Shown here: positions 44,070 to 56,258 of the stretch, in pieces | Numbering within the stretch: the first letter of the stretch is position 1 | How the letters are laid out: every line of letters begins with the position of its first letter | Assembly (NCBI GenBank): GCA_941918925.1 | Contig: OW799233.1 | Span: 113,085,833-113,149,832, forward strand | Origin: Phyto melanocephala | Taxonomy: Eukaryota > Arthropoda > Insecta > Diptera > Rhinophoridae | Direction of reading: 5' to 3' | DNA length: 64,000 nt | Made by a program: the position numbers and the translations under genes | The notes under the pieces: model-generated | Told to the model about the DNA's origin: nothing | The model's database searches: none | Seen by the model: the letters and a program-made list of their open reading frames with translations, nothing else

Positions 44070-46690
44070 TTTTGTAAGCCTTTGTTCTTACCTAGAAGAG
44101 AAAAATAATACACAAGCAAATTACTTTATTTTTAATAAATACATTTACGTAAGTATGTACTATGCGCTTATTGTTCATATTCCAAACTAAATATCTGTTA
44201 TTTTCTCAATTAATTACACAAATTAATAAATTATTTAACCTTGATCACCCACAAAACAATAGATTGGAATGGACAGAGCTTTGTTGCAGAGAGTGTATGG
44301 TGACATTTTAGTTCATAAAACTTCAATGTCATGCATGTTTCACATCACATCTTTTTAAAACATATTCTCACCTTTGTTGTTTATACCCAAAAACCTTAAA
44401 TATTAAAATGATTAATATACTTACATTATGTCAACGACATGCATGCGGCTTGAACAAACAAATATAAATTAAATAACAATAAAAGGGCTCTTATAATACA
44501 ACACATTTGCGCATGTGCTCTTTTTTACAGACATACATACATACACAAAAAATGTCAACCACTTAATGACATAAATTGATATTAATAATAACAAAAATGG
44601 TTAAAATCGCAAACACCTAAGTATTTACATGGTACATCATAATGAATGATCGTTTAAAAATGTATAAGTAAAATAAGCTTTAACAAAACTGCACTTATTT
44701 ATTCAAGCGATTATTGTTGAACTTCATTTTTAATGGTTTTGCTTTGTTTTTAGTAGTATGTCAACCTGTGTACCTTTTTTTTTTTTTTTTTTTGTTTGAT
44801 ATGCTGGGGCATAAATTAAGGTTTAGGTTTTTACTTTTTTACCAAAATAGTGACTGAACTTAAAACTTATTTCCAATGTCTAAAGTCTGATGAAATCTTA
44901 CATACCAAACTAGCATATATACATACATACATACAATTTATAGTAGAAGAAAAACACAAAAGGCTTATTATTATTTTTATTAAACCAAAAAAAAAAAAAT
45001 TATAAAAAAATAACAATGAAAATTTTTAAATAGTTTGTAATGAACTGTAACTACTTCACTTAGCACAGAGTTATCAGATGATAAAACTTTGAAAAAAAAC
45101 TAATAAAAATTTAATTATGAAAAAACAAATTTGTATATGTAAACTTAAAATATTTAATAGTTTAATTTAATTTTTATGTAAAATTATATATATGGTTTAT
45201 CGTTATTTTTTATATAAAAAATATTTTATTGTTTAATAATTTTTCATAAACAAAAATACGTCTAATATCCCAAAATGAAAATTATCTAAATAAACTGTAA
45301 TAATCGATAAATTTTCTAAATTGGAAGTAATTAGTATTTTTTAACAAAATTATATTAACGATATACATATTGTCTTTACGAAATTTAAGTGATCGGGATG
45401 TGTTTGTGTGCGTTGTGCTAAGACCAAGCAATTAAATTGGGTACCTGCGGTAAATTTACAGTAAAATCCACATTTTTTAACCGATTTTTATGGTTTATGG
45501 CTTTTTTTATTTCCAAGATAAGTAGCTCTCAGAAAAAAGTTTAAAATGTTGAATATTTGCCTTATTTTTTTTTAATTCCGTTTTTAAATTGAAAAATATT
45601 ACGAATTTTGCACGAAAAAATGTTTTTTCTCCATTAATTTCTAAATAACTCCAAAACGATAAGAGACAGAGAAAAATTTTATTCAATTGAAATAAATACA
45701 ATTTTGTTACTCATTTTTTGATGTTTTATTTTTTAAAATCGGATGACTGATTCTCGAGTTAGGATGAAATAAGTCTCCGTACCTGACTAATTTAGGGGAA
45801 AAAATTTGCCACGCCCATAAAAAAAATCCCGAACTGATGGAAAAAACCGACAACGGATTTGAATTAAGCGCATCAAAATCCATATAGTCCACATAGTTTT
45901 ATTAAATGGGAAGACAAAAAATGATTTTTTGCAGAGCAGTGTAATAGATTCTCTATAAAAGAAATCTATTATTGAGAAACAATTGTAGAATTTCTTGGGA
46001 ACTGTAATCCCCAATATTTCAAATCTGATAACAGGAGGTGTTATTTGGTTATTTCTTAAGGGTTGAATAAAAAGTTGATAACTTTCATGTGTACAACAAC
46101 TTACATTAAGTTTATTTTAATAATGGTATATGGGTTAAAATTAGCGAGTCCTTAAGTTGAGACGTCTATCCTGGTTGAAAGCGGGAACGATAATAATAAT
46201 TTCATCGTTTTCGCGATCTCGACTAAAAGACTCGTTGATAATTTTCAATTCGTTAAATCTAAGATAATTCACAATAATTAAATTCAGGGTTGGGATTTAT
46301 AAATTAATTTTTAGATTATACAAATGCATATACATATAATTCATTATAACAAAAAAATGGAATTTAAAAAAATTAATACATATTGAAACTGCTTTCAACA
46401 TGTACTGAAGCCTACTTCAATATCTACAGTCTAGTCAAAATCAGATTTTCTCGCTCTTGTTTAGATTTGTTTGTCACTTACACCTCTGCCCTTTTATGCG
46501 TAGTTTTGAAACACTACTTCTATTACGTGTTTGCTTTTAATTCTTTTAATTTTACTTTATGAGCCATATCAGAGAATGTAAATTTAATTTTTTTTGTTCC
46601 TTTTCATTAAAAAGCAAACAATATACATCGATATTTTTTTATAAAAAAAACGCTTATAAATTCATATGCTATTTCGATTTTTTTGATTCC
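44070..46690. other. mostly featureless; possible unidentified repeat at 45.4-46.1 kb
   Basis: A poly-T run (44774-44793) and ACATACATACATACA microsatellites (44533, 44922) are the only simple features before 45.4 kb. Between 45420 and 46060 the minus strand carries ordered wording (GGGTACCTGCGGTAAATTTA on plus; TTTTTATGGGCGTGGCAAAT on minus), typical of dispersed fly repeats. The ORFs at 45507-46014 are fragments within it and show no domain. Confidence 0.35.
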
Positions 46691-46699
46691 TTTTGTAAT

Positions 46700-47405
46700 T
46701 TCTACAATATGAATTTTCAGCCCCATAAAGCGTATATTTCCTGAGAGCTACATACGTATTTATATTCAATTGAGCGATTTTTTATCTGTCCGTGTGTTAC
46801 TTGAAATCTAGTTTTAGAAGCCCCCATATGTTGCACAGACTTGTATGTGATATCAATATTTTGGAAATATCTGTGAATGAATTTCCATTGGAGTCTGGCA
46901 CAATCGTCCAAAAACTTAATAAGATTTAAAAAAAAATATTTTTTATTTTTTTATAAAATATATAATTTCTTGTTCGTATGATATATAATATATATATATA
47001 CACGTTTGCTACCATTTATAGATATACTTTTAGGCCTATTCGTAAAAATTTTGAACAAATTGGTCACTAATTGGCAATTTGGAAAAATGTAAAAATATAT
47101 ATTTTATAATATATCAAGACACTTAAGCACCTTATTGATTTTTGGACATGCTAGAAACATCAAACAAGCTGTAATCTCAAAAATTACTTTTGAAAAAAAA
47201 CTGAAAACTAATTGAGATATAAGCAGAAAAATACACTTGCTTGAGGGTTTTCACTTAAATTTACAAACGGTTATAAATTTTTTTCAATACCTAGACAGCC
47301 GAGAGGATCGATATGGATATCAGTATAAAAAACTTTACTCTAAAAATATAATAAAATAAAAAAAAATTAAGTCCCTTATGACCTTTCCTACAAAATGGCG
47401 TATCC
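46700..47405 (-). repeat. mini-me-like repeat with ATGGCG-type interior
   Basis: Blocks: CAGCCCCATAAAGCGTATAT, TTTATCTGTCCGTGTGTTAC, GTTGCACAGACTTGTATGTG, a (TA)n run at 46980-47000, AACTAATTGAGATATAAGCA and ACAAAATGGCGTATCC. The terminus is missing on the right. Confidence 0.6.
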
Positions 47406-47429
47406 TACTAATATAATATACGTAATTGT

Positions 47430-47790
47430 TTGGATATTTGTTACTCAATCACGCAAAAACGGCTAAACGAAGCGAATGAAATTTGGCACATAGATAGATA
47501 GATAACAACCTAGATTAACACAAAGACTGCTTTATATCACTATAACCAGGCGAAGTCGTTGGTTATAGTAAACAGATTGTTTGCGTTGTAAATATTTTTT
47601 TGTTTTTCTTTTAAGTTTTTACTTTTTTTCATATTTTCAAATTTCCAAATTAATAACCCTACTAAAAAATGACAGAGGGGATTAAATAAGATTTGACAAA
47701 CATATAAATAACAACCTAGGTTAATACTAAGTCTACCTTTTATCCCGATAACTACGGAGACGAAGTCGCGGGCTCAAGATAGTAATAAAT
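47430..47790 (-). repeat. dispersed repeat of the 'AAACGGCT / GTCGCGGGC' type
   Basis: Two partial, similar units: CGCAAAAACGGCTAAACGAA, GAAATTTGGCACATAGATAG, AACAACCTAGATTAACAC, GGCGAAGTCG (47450-47560) and TTTGACAAACATATAAATAA, CAACCTAGGTTAATAC, ACGAAGTCGCGGGCTC (47690-47775). Such wording ends many insect interspersed repeats. No ORF. Confidence 0.45.
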
Positions 47791-47937
47791 ATTCGGCAAA
47801 AATTTTAAATTATTGGACAATTTCCTGAAGAAAATTAAAGTAATTAAACAATTTTTCATAGAAAACAAAAGAAAGTGAACAAATTTCAAATCGAAATAAA
47901 AGTAATCGAATAATTTCTTATAAACAAATTATTTAAT

Positions 47938-48096
47938 CTATTATATATGTTTTCTAATTAAAATTTATTTTACAACTCTATCAAAATTACTTATTTTAAA
48001 AACAACATTTTAAATTACAATTTCAATGCATATATGTTTAAGAAATTATTACAATAAATATACACGAGTCAATTTATTCAAAGTAAATTCATATCA
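47938..48096 (-). repeat. 3' LTR of the Mag-like element
   Basis: 159 bases. On the minus strand it starts TGATATGAATTTACTTTGAA and ends TATAATAG. It differs from the 5' LTR by about 13 extra bases near 48050-48070 and a few substitutions, so some time has passed since insertion. The 3' dinucleotide AG rather than CA is unusual. Confidence 0.8.
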
Positions 48097-48180
48097 ACTC
48101 TTCCGCGTTAATTTTGTATTCAGACCAGAATAATAGTTTGTTGCTTTTCTTTTAATTCTAGTGGATCTTATTTTTATTAC

Positions 48181-49258
48181 CATAACCTCTTAAAACTCTT
48201 AAAATCGTATGACTTATGATCAGTCATGGAACACGATGTGCCAGTATCAAATTGAAACTCAATTTTGCGTTCATTTATTTTAACATTTATAAATAACTTC
48301 TTATCTTTTCGTATGAAAAAATTACTAATCTGGTGACAATGTTCTGATTCACCAAAATTTTGAATATTATCAATATTTTTAAATCTACATACCGGAGCTA
48401 TGTATTCAATTTTACCACACCTGTGACATTTTGCATTGCGAAATTTACAGAATTCTTTCGTATGTTTTTTAAAACAACCAGAACATGATGGGAATTAATT
48501 TCCTGGTGCCATTTTGTTAGCTCCTTTGGATAGTTGATTATATTGCTGTTGAAATTTACCTTTACTATTCCTTTGCTTAACTTGTTGAACTTCTTGAGAA
48601 AGACTATTTTTGCTTATTGTTTGTAAAGATGCTTGAGTTGACTCATATGTTTTCGCTATGTTAATGACTTCTTCCAAAGAAGGGTTTTGCTTTTGTAAAG
48701 CAGCTGTGCGTACTATGTCATGGGTCGTGTTTACAATAACAACATCCCTTATCATCTCGTCAGTGTATTCCGATTGACAATTTTTGCACATAAACAAACA
48801 ATTTCTTGCTTATCCTTTCAATTCAAGTAACCATTTTGTATAAGATTCACCTTCTTGCAAAGCTCTATTATGAAATTTGAATCTTGCTGCCAATACGTGG
48901 ACTTTAGATGCAAAATATTGCTCCATCTTTGATATAATTACTTCAAATGATTTATCTTGAATTTTTTCTAATCCAAATAATTTGCTTGCTAATTCGAAAA
49001 GATCTGATCCCATCCACGATACGACTTCATTTGGTTGGCTTCTTGAACACCATAAGCTTTAAAATGTGCTTTAAGTTGATTGAAGTAAACAGAAAAGTTA
49101 TCTGAACTGATATCAAACTTTGGAAAAGGTGGAATACTCTTTTCCGGAGTTGTATTAACGTTATCCATAAAACGTGCAAAGAATTGTTGTTGTTTTTCAA
49201 GCAATTGTTGAGCCCAAATTTGCTGATTAGTATGTAATTGCGCAAATTCTTTTTCCAT
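48181..49258 (-). pseudogene. Gag and protease start of a Mag-like retrotransposon
   Basis: Gag forms the particle that packages the element's RNA. The ATG at 49258-49256 opens a frame with a Gln-rich coiled segment (QQIWAQQLLEKQQQFFARF), then PPFPKFDISSD and FNQLKAHFKAYGV, as in Mag-type Gag. A one-base frameshift near 49020 leads to WMGSDLFELASKLFG. Stops lie near 48810 and 48495. After the second comes a Cys/His-rich region with a clear zinc knuckle (CHRCGKIEYIAPVC) and its damaged partner. The protease active-site motif DTGTS follows near 48240. Coding sequence ends abruptly at about 48190, and only a short integrase-tail-like stretch precedes the LTR. Broken by two stops and one frameshift. 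Confidence 0.8.
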
Positions 49259-49281
49259 AATTAAATTTTCCTCGTCGCCAA

Positions 49282-49431
49282 CTATTATATATGTATGTTT
49301 TCTAATTAAAATTTATTTTACAACTCTATCAAAATTACGTATTTTAAAAACAACATTTTAAATTACAATTTCAATGCATATATGCTTAAGAAATTATTAC
49401 AAGTAAATTTATTCAAAGTAAATTCATATCA
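49282..49431 (-). repeat. 5' LTR of the Mag-like element
   Basis: 150 bases, directly followed (minus strand) by the primer-binding site at 49264-49281. It carries ATATGTATG where the other LTR has ATATATG, and lacks the 13-base segment present there. Internal promoter elements cannot be identified with confidence. Confidence 0.8.
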
Positions 49432-49435
49432 TAAT

Positions 49436-51080
49436 CGATAGAATTTTTATAAAAAATTCAAGTTATCAAACAATTTTTTACACAAAATTATAATCATTAT
49501 AGCTGGTTCCGAAAATGATTTTTACTTGGCAATATCAAAATAATTTTATAATATTCTTAAATGTTTACAATTTAATTTAAAACTGTTTTAGATTTTTCAA
49601 AATTATGAAAACGAACTTAAGCCAAAGTAATGATTTACAATAAATACTTATCAAAAATTTTTTTAATAATAATAAATAAATATATAATTTAAGTTATTTA
49701 ATAATTTTCAATAAAAATTGCTTAGGTCGTCGAACAATATTTAGTAAAAAGTTAAAGTTATCAATTTATTTTTAGAAAATTTGAATTAAATTCGAACACC
49801 GTTTTGTAGATTAATCAAAGTAACTTTTAACCAGTTTAAAAAAATATTGCTTAAAAATATCTGGCATCTCTTATTTAACAATAATGTTATTATACATAAG
49901 TATGTATATGTGTATGTATGTAAATAATAACAGGTTGTTTTTTTGGTGCTTCTTCCATTTTTTTTTTTCAGAATTCCATTGAAGAAGTCTTTTTTAATGG
50001 TCAATCATATACATTGGTATGTACATACAATATTGTTATTATTGTTGTAATATTGATTATTGTTATTTGTAATTTTGAAGCAAATTTTTGTGCAATCATT
50101 GTAATTATTGACTCTGGAGGTTACTGTCGTTATTATTTTTTTATGTCATTAACAGGTGCTGACCAAGCGTTTTAATTATAATATGTTTTAGTTGTTGTCA
50201 GTTTTGTTTAATAAAGGGGTTTTTTAAATTCGCCATTTAAATATGGCTTGATTTTGTTAATAGAAATTAAAAAAGAATAATAACAAAATACAATAAATTT
50301 AAACGAAAATAAATTTAAAAATTTACAATGTAATAAAATTATTAAATAAATTATGTTTTAAACAGCTCAATAATAATTTAAAACTTTTTGTTGTTGAAAC
50401 ATCGTTTTCTCTTAGTCCGAAGACAGAGAGATATCTACATATAATATTCAATTAAAAAAACTCTTACCAAATAGAAAAATGGTCCATTTTAAAGTATAAC
50501 GTTTTCTGACTTTAAATATCGTTGTCTTAAATATGCAATTTGATTAACAAACAATCTTTTCTGTAATTTTGAAACTTTGTTTACAAAACTCTCACTGTTT
50601 GAAGAACGCAAAATTTTAATAAAATTTTACAACACAGTAATTTTTCAACAATTTAAACACCCAAATCTTTAGACTTAAAAGTTACAAGTTACTTTTGGAA
50701 TAAATACTGCAAATATTTCTATTATTAAAAATTAATCTTTTATTAAAAAAAAACAACATTTAAAGATTTCTTATCTTTATGCGGAAAACAATTATTTATT
50801 ATTACATCTAAATAATATCTCATTGAAATTGTAAACACTGAAGTAGTTGCCTATTGCAACTGCAGTTCATAAAATAAATAGTAACAAAAATTGTATGTGT
50901 GTAAGTCGATTTTGAAACACCATATACTAAACTTTATTCATTATTTTTTAAACTCATATTTAATTTTTCCAGATTTTGATATAAAATATATGAAATTTAT
51001 CCGATTTTGATTTATTATTTAAATATTTTTTGTAGTTGTTAATAAGTACAAAAAGTATTATATACATTACTGTTCAGATT
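49436..51080. other. no recognised feature; weak periodic AT repeat
   Basis: Phrases like AGTTATCAAACAATTTTTTA, TAAGTTATTTAATAATTTTC and AAGTTATCAATTTATTTT recur about every 40-200 bases here and also left of the LTR element (47830-47935). This suggests an old degenerate tandem repeat into which it inserted. The rest is AT-rich DNA with a TATGTATATGTGTATGTATG patch at 49900. Confidence 0.35.
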
Positions 51081-51084
51081 TAAT

Positions 51085-52110
51085 GCAAAATGTATATATA
51101 GGTTTTGTCATTCCGTTTGTAATTTTTACAATATTAATTTCCGATCCCATAGAATATAAATTTTCTGTAGGCTTATAACTAGCTAAGTCACTTAAATAAT
51201 GTACGTCTGTCCGTCTGTCTGTATGTTAGTCAAAAGCAACGTAATATTAATTTTTTGCAAATATCTTGGAATGAATCTATATTTAAAACCAGCACAATTG
51301 CCCAATAATATCTGTTTATTTCAATGTTTTTATCACCAAAGTTTTCATATCTCAACTCTCGGACAATTTAAATATATGAAGTTCTTAAAACTAACAATTA
51401 ATTTTTATTACATTTCAAACCTTAGTTCAAAAACTAGGACAGAAACAACTAACATATCACGTTAAAACTAATTAGAAATATAAGCATTAAAATACACCTG
51501 CTTCTTTGTTTTTTTTTTCTCTAAAATTTACAAAAAAAAATTAATTCTTTTAAGCTTCTAGATAACCGCAAAATAGAAATTTTAAATCAATGAAGGCAGC
51601 AAAGTACAAAATGGAGTAAAAAATTATATGTATATGAGTCAAATCTCAAACCAATATTGATTTAAAAGAAAGGGCTTCACAAGTAAATGTAGAAAATTTT
51701 CCAAAAATTTAAATACAAGATGGCGCCCCAAATAAAATTTCGGATATAAGGGTCAAATATAGTAATTACGGATTTGTCAACTTCAACTCCCACATTATTG
51801 AAATCAAATGAAAGAGCTTGATTAGTAGAATACAGTAAATTATAAAACAGTTTAAAGTTAAACATGGCATCCTCAATATAGGTCTCAAGTGAAAGGGTTT
51901 GTCTAGTAAAATACAGTTAACTATGTAAAATTCAAAATTAAAGATGGCGTCGAAAATGATAATAAAGCAATTATAATGATAATGACGTATAATATTAAAT
52001 CTGAAATCTAGGATACGCTACGATTAGGTCATTATACCCACATATGTGCTTGAAGATGAAGGGTATTATCAGATTCGGTGCGGTCGTAAAAAGCTCTTTT
52101 ACTTGTTAAT
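51085..52110 (-). repeat. mini-me-like repeat, long subfamily
   Basis: Order: TTGTCATTCCGTTTGTAATT, TTCCGATCCCATAGAATATA, GTCTGTCCGTCTGTCTGTAT, then three ATGGCG-type units (ACAAGATGGCGCCCC, AAACATGGCATCC, AAAGATGGCGTCG). It ends GATTCGGTGCGGTCGTAAAA ... CTTGTT. Old but complete. Confidence 0.7.
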
Positions 52111-52918
52111 TTTACAAGTGGATATTGATAAAGGGGCTTTCGTAAGCAATAAACAAGGTGCGAATCATGTTTATTTATCTTTATATTTAAGCACATTTGC
52201 ACTTATTAACTAAGGGTTAAAATTTGTGTGACAAACTTCAAAAGTTAATTTTATGACCTATGATACAAATTTTTTATATAAAAAAATATTGAGTTAATCG
52301 TTGATTTTAATACATACATTAAAAATTTTAATTAAACAAATTTAAATTAAATTAAACAAAATATGTTATAATTATCATAATAATTTTGTTGTTGTTTGAT
52401 ACTCCAAAATTTTAAATTTTGACAATACTCAAATAATAATAATAGTGATCACTGATCATCTCAAATTTGTTTAGCATACTTTGAGGCGATATAAAAAATA
52501 TTGTAACTACTTTATTGTCTGTACATACCCTGTAGAAAATATTTGACTACGATTTCCATTATAGCTGAAATTGACTTGTAACAAATTGGTCCCAAGAGTT
52601 TGTGGATAAATAGCAAGTATTCGTGTTTTAACTATAACATAATCTTGCATTGAAATTCTGGATTGTATATTCTTACATCCGGACATCATAATGATAAATG
52701 TACCGCATTTATTTAATGTATTAGTTTATTTTTAAAGTTCTCCCCATTTGTTATGGAGCATAATTTACACACCTGCATAAATTATACACATTTTAATAGA
52801 GTTCCGATGTTTTGAGTTTGCTAAATAACTGTTCCGCTCTGTAATGTCTTACGCTGATGTCATAGAGCGCTCTAAAAGCGAAGCTACAACGTGCTACAAA
52901 TTAAAGTATACAACCTAC
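52111..52918. other. no recognised feature
   Basis: AT-rich; mixed composition near 52800-52900 (AGAGCGCTCTAAAAGCG) without frame or terminus. ORF 52507-52689 has no domain. Confidence 0.4.
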
Positions 52919-52926
52919 ATTGTAAC

Positions 52927-54018
52927 CACGGATGGAAATCATGATACAATTGTACTTTTTATGGTACATTTTTGACCTTCTTGGTACCGTGGTACTACCG
53001 CGAGCTACTTGGTACAATTTAAAAATTTGTCCTCTTCTCTGTTCTCTTTAATTTTGTTTGTGTGTGTTTTATTTTATACTGTCAGCTTCTCGTGTTTTTG
53101 TTGCAATGCTGTTGTCAAAGCGAATTCATGTGCCAGGTGGTGTCAAGTCTGTAACAACAAAATATGCCTAGTACTTTATTGCAAACTTCTTACAAAAATC
53201 ACCTGTTAATTTGGCACCACCTGGTACATAAATTCGACTTGACTGTTGTTATATGTATTTTATTTTACTTATGATTCGTAAGCATGTAAGGTGGACTTTA
53301 ATAATGAAGTACTAAAATGGTTAGATAAGTTTACTTCAGAAAAAGTTATTATGGAAGAAATAAATTCAATAGTACCACTTCTGGTGAAAATTTCCTACAC
53401 AAACAAACAAATATTGAAACAATAAATAATCAGTACAGAGCACTAGCCGATGTGGTTGAACTTAGATCACACAAAGACTAAAATATTTTCTATTTTTGGT
53501 CTAAAGTATCATAGATGAAAAATGAATTAAATTCATGTTCCCAGATATTTTAAGAATTGTAAGAGGAATTCTGTATATTCCACATTCCTCGGCCAACGTC
53601 GAACGAGTTTTTTCTTTTCAAAACCTAATTAAAACAAAGGAAAGAAATAGTATACACGTTTCTACTATTTTAAATTTGATACTAACAAAAGATTTATTGA
53701 AGTAAACAAATTCATGTTGCTTTAATTTTAAAATAACAGAAAATTTATTATTTAAAAGTATTTAATAAATAAAATTTGTTATATAACCGATCTCTACGTA
53801 TGTACCTATGAATGTAATATTTTTTATTGCAAACTGGACTTTTATACACATTTTTTAAGTTTCTGTTTTTTTATTGTATACTTTTGAATTTTTATAAGCA
53901 TTTCTTTTAAGTTTATGTTTTTATGAATAAATATTAAAAAATGGTACCATCATGGCCTAAAAAGTACATTTTGTTTTCATACTTGGTACAAAATCATAAA
54001 AGCCATTTTCCTTCCCTG
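52927..54018 (+). mobile_element. hAT element, internally deleted, exact 8-bp duplication
   Basis: ATTGTAAC lies directly outside both ends (52919-52926 and 54019-54026), the 8-bp duplication diagnostic of hAT. The ends are short and imperfect: CACGGATGGAAAT left, CAGGGAAGGAAAA on the complement of the right. Subterminal sequence is rich in GGTAC (TTATGGTACATTTTTGAC; TTGGTACCGTGGTAC left; AATGGTACCATCATGG; TTGGTACAAAATC right), probable transposase-binding repeats. The interior keeps only the C-terminal end of a transposase gene, so the element is non-autonomous. Confidence 0.9.
53320..53705 (+). pseudogene. hAT transposase C-terminus (hATC dimerisation domain)
   Basis: The last part reads FPDILRIVRGILYIPHSSAN, VERVFSFQNLIKTKERNSIH and ends at a stop at 53703-53705. 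This matches the hATC signature (family 'LPHSNADVERVFS...IKTKLRN'), the dimerisation segment at the end of hAT transposases. Upstream, in shifting frames, YRALADVVELRS and NIFYFW-K correspond to the preceding helical part. The 53535-53705 section is one clean frame; before it are stops. The rest of the enzyme, including catalytic residues, is absent. It is a different hAT lineage from the one at 14972. Confidence 0.8.
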
Positions 54019-54026
54019 ATTGTAAC

Positions 54027-54548
54027 TCAAGTTTCTCTCCTACCCTGCATCTTTAAAACGAATACATAACAAACTTACTGACAGAGTTTTGTAAAGTAAC
54101 GTTATAAATTCACTTTCAGCACTCACTCTTACATCAGCCTTAAGGTATGATTATTTCGATCATACTTTGATGATAAATGTCTTTTTCGTTTTATATGAAT
54201 TCATTCGCTCAAATATTTAATATCTTCTCTTGGCGAGCCATTGAAACACAAAACTATAACTCGTATTGCTATTAACATAATATGTAAGTTATAAATTAGC
54301 ATATCACATACCTACATATGAACGCATAAAAAAATATCTTAAACAGGTTATACACGGCGTGTTTTTTATGTCTGACATTTTATGTGTAATTTAAACACCG
54401 CTGACTCTTTTTTAAGTGACAGAGATTTCTGCTCGTCAGAACAAAATAAAGCACGCTCTAATTGAAATTTTGTCAGACGACTTTGCACATGAGTTTTTGT
54501 GATGCAATGTGTTAAAGTATTTAGCAGAAAATTTGAAAATTCAAATTT
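54027..54548. other. no recognised feature
   Basis: AT-rich; the 62-codon minus ORF at 54366-54554 (TLTHCITKTHVQSRLTKFQL...) has no domain I recognise. Confidence 0.4.
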
Positions 54549-54837
54549 AAACAAGTAAGAGTGCTATATTCGGCAATGCCGAATCTTATATACCCTTCAC
54601 AACGTGTAGTATGCAATAACAGTTGCTTGTATCACCATTAATCCCATATGAAATACGTACACGTATGTATGTTAAAAAAACGAAAAAAAAAAAATTTTTA
54701 AAAAAAATTTAAAAAAAAATTTAAAAAAAAAAAATTTTTAAAAAAAAATTTAAAAAAAAATTATTATATATATAATATACATATATAAAACAAAAAAAAA
54801 AATTAAGAAAAAAATTTAAAAAAAAAAAAAAAAATTA
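54549..54837 (+). repeat. mini-me-like repeat, 5' end and A/T tract only
   Basis: It starts AACAAGTAAGAGTGCTATAT with CGGCAATGCCG, continues ATACCCTTCACAACGTGTAG and the A/T-only tract to 54837, where a second copy begins. It is truncated by that copy. Confidence 0.75.
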
Positions 54838-55718
54838 AAAACAAGTAAGAGCGCTATATTCGGCCGTGCCGAATCTTATGTACCCTTCACAACGTGTAGT
54901 CATGCAATAACAGTAGTTTGTATCACCATTCATCTCATATGAAATACGTACATACATATAAAAAATATACATATATAAAAAACATCCCATTGTAAAATTA
55001 TAAATTTACGTATGTATGTTAAAAAAAAAAATAAAAAAAAAAATTTAAAAAAAAATTTAAAAAAAAATTAAAAAAAAAATTTAAAAAAAAAAAATTTAAA
55101 AAAGTAATTAAAATATATAAAATTAATATAAAACAAAAAAAAAAATAAAAAAAAAAAATTAAAAAAAAAATAATAAAAATATAAATACTATATTAAATAA
55201 AAAATAAAAAAAAAAATAAAAAAAAATTAAAAAAAAAAATTAAAAAAAAAATTTTTAAAATATAAAAAAATTTTTTTTTTGGCTCAGCTGGGATTCGATC
55301 CCAAGTTTACTTTAGCCAATATACAAGTTTGTATGTATGTATGTTGTTGTTGTAATGTTGTTTTTGTGAAAAAAAAATCGAGGTGGTCGTGGGTTTTTGC
55401 TCATATCTCAGTTGTTTATGTACCGATGTTTCTGATTTTCAATAGCGATATACTCCCGAATATTTCTGATATTTTAATACCTCACCCGGGTCCGAGTGAT
55501 GTCGGGGGGCTTCAAAAAGTTGATTTCAACATACACACGGACAGACGGTCAGACGGACAGACGGACAGACGGACAGACTGACAGAGCTTAATCGACTTCC
55601 CTATTCATAAGCTTTCAGAAAATATATACTTTATGGGGTCGGAAATGAAAATTGTAGAAATTTCACACGGAATGACAAACCTATATATACCCTTTTTCAC
55701 TGTGTGAAGGGTATAAAA
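54838..55718 (+). repeat. mini-me-like repeat, full copy with expanded GACGGACA array
   Basis: All blocks of the 9067 copy are present in order. The CACACGGACAGACGGTCAGA segment is expanded to about eight tetranucleotide-pair units (55535-55585). Core ATACTTTATGGGGTCGG at 55627 and end GTGTGAAGGGTATAAA. The 100-codon frame at 55279-55581 is formed by the repeat and is not a gene, although its twin at 55872-56120 makes it look conserved. Confidence 0.85.
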
Positions 55719-56258
55719 AAATAATAATATATAAATAATATATTAAATAAAAAATAAAAAAAAAATAAAAAAAAAAATTAAAAAAAAAATTTTTTTAAAA
55801 ATTAAAAAAAATTTTTTTTGCCTCAGTAGGGATTCGATGCCACGTTTTCTCTAACCAGTATACACGTTTGTATGTATGTATGTTGTTGTTGTAATGTTGT
55901 TTTTGTGAAAAAAAAATCGAGGTGGTCGAAGGTTTTTGCTCATATCTCAGTTGTTTATGTACCGATGTTTCTGATTTTCAATACCGATCTACTCCCGAAT
56001 ATTTCTGATATTTTAATACCTTACCCGGGTCCAACCTATGTCGGGGGGCTTCAAAAAGTTGATTTCAACATACACACGGACAGACGGTCAGACGGACAGA
56101 CGGACAGACTGACAGACTGACAGGGCTTAATCGACTCCCCTATTCATAAGCTTTCAGAAAATATATACTTTATGGGGTCGGAAATGAAAATTGTAGAAAT
56201 TTCACACGGAATGACAAACCTATATATACCCTTTTTCACTGTGTGAAGGGTATAAAAA
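55719..56258 (+). repeat. tandem second copy of the 3' half
   Basis: Starts in the A/T tract and repeats the whole 3' half of 54838-55718 (CTCAGTAGGGATTCGATGCC, GTATGTATGTATGTTGTTG, GACAGACGGTCAGACGG, core, end). It is about 95% identical by eye, pointing to a recent tandem duplication or unequal exchange through the A/T tracts. Confidence 0.85.

Larger units (their letters stand above)
47938..49431 (-). mobile_element. LTR retrotransposon, Ty3/Gypsy Mag-like, pol deleted
   Basis: Two nearly identical terminal repeats (47938-48096 and 49282-49431) bound 1.2 kb of internal sequence read on the minus strand. TAAT lies outside both (47934-47937 and 49432-49435), a 4-bp target duplication. Directly inside the 5' LTR is TTGGCGACGAGGAAAA, a primer-binding-site type common in Mag-like Ty3/Gypsy elements. 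Directly before the 3' LTR is a purine stretch GCGGAAGAG. Gag and the beginning of protease remain; reverse transcriptase, RNase H and nearly all integrase are gone, so it depends on another element for mobility. Confidence 0.85.

Noticed and set aside
47934..47948. LTR boundary at TGTTTTCT with TG...CA ends
   Set aside because: The shared sequence continues outward to CTATTATATA in both LTRs, where the primer-binding site abuts and a TAAT duplication appears, so the longer boundary is preferred.
55279..56120. Two near-identical ORFs (100 and 82 codons) that look like a conserved gene pair
   Set aside because: Both are translations of the same mini-me-like repeat, including its GACGGACA microsatellite (QTDRRTD); the similarity is repeat identity, not gene conservation.
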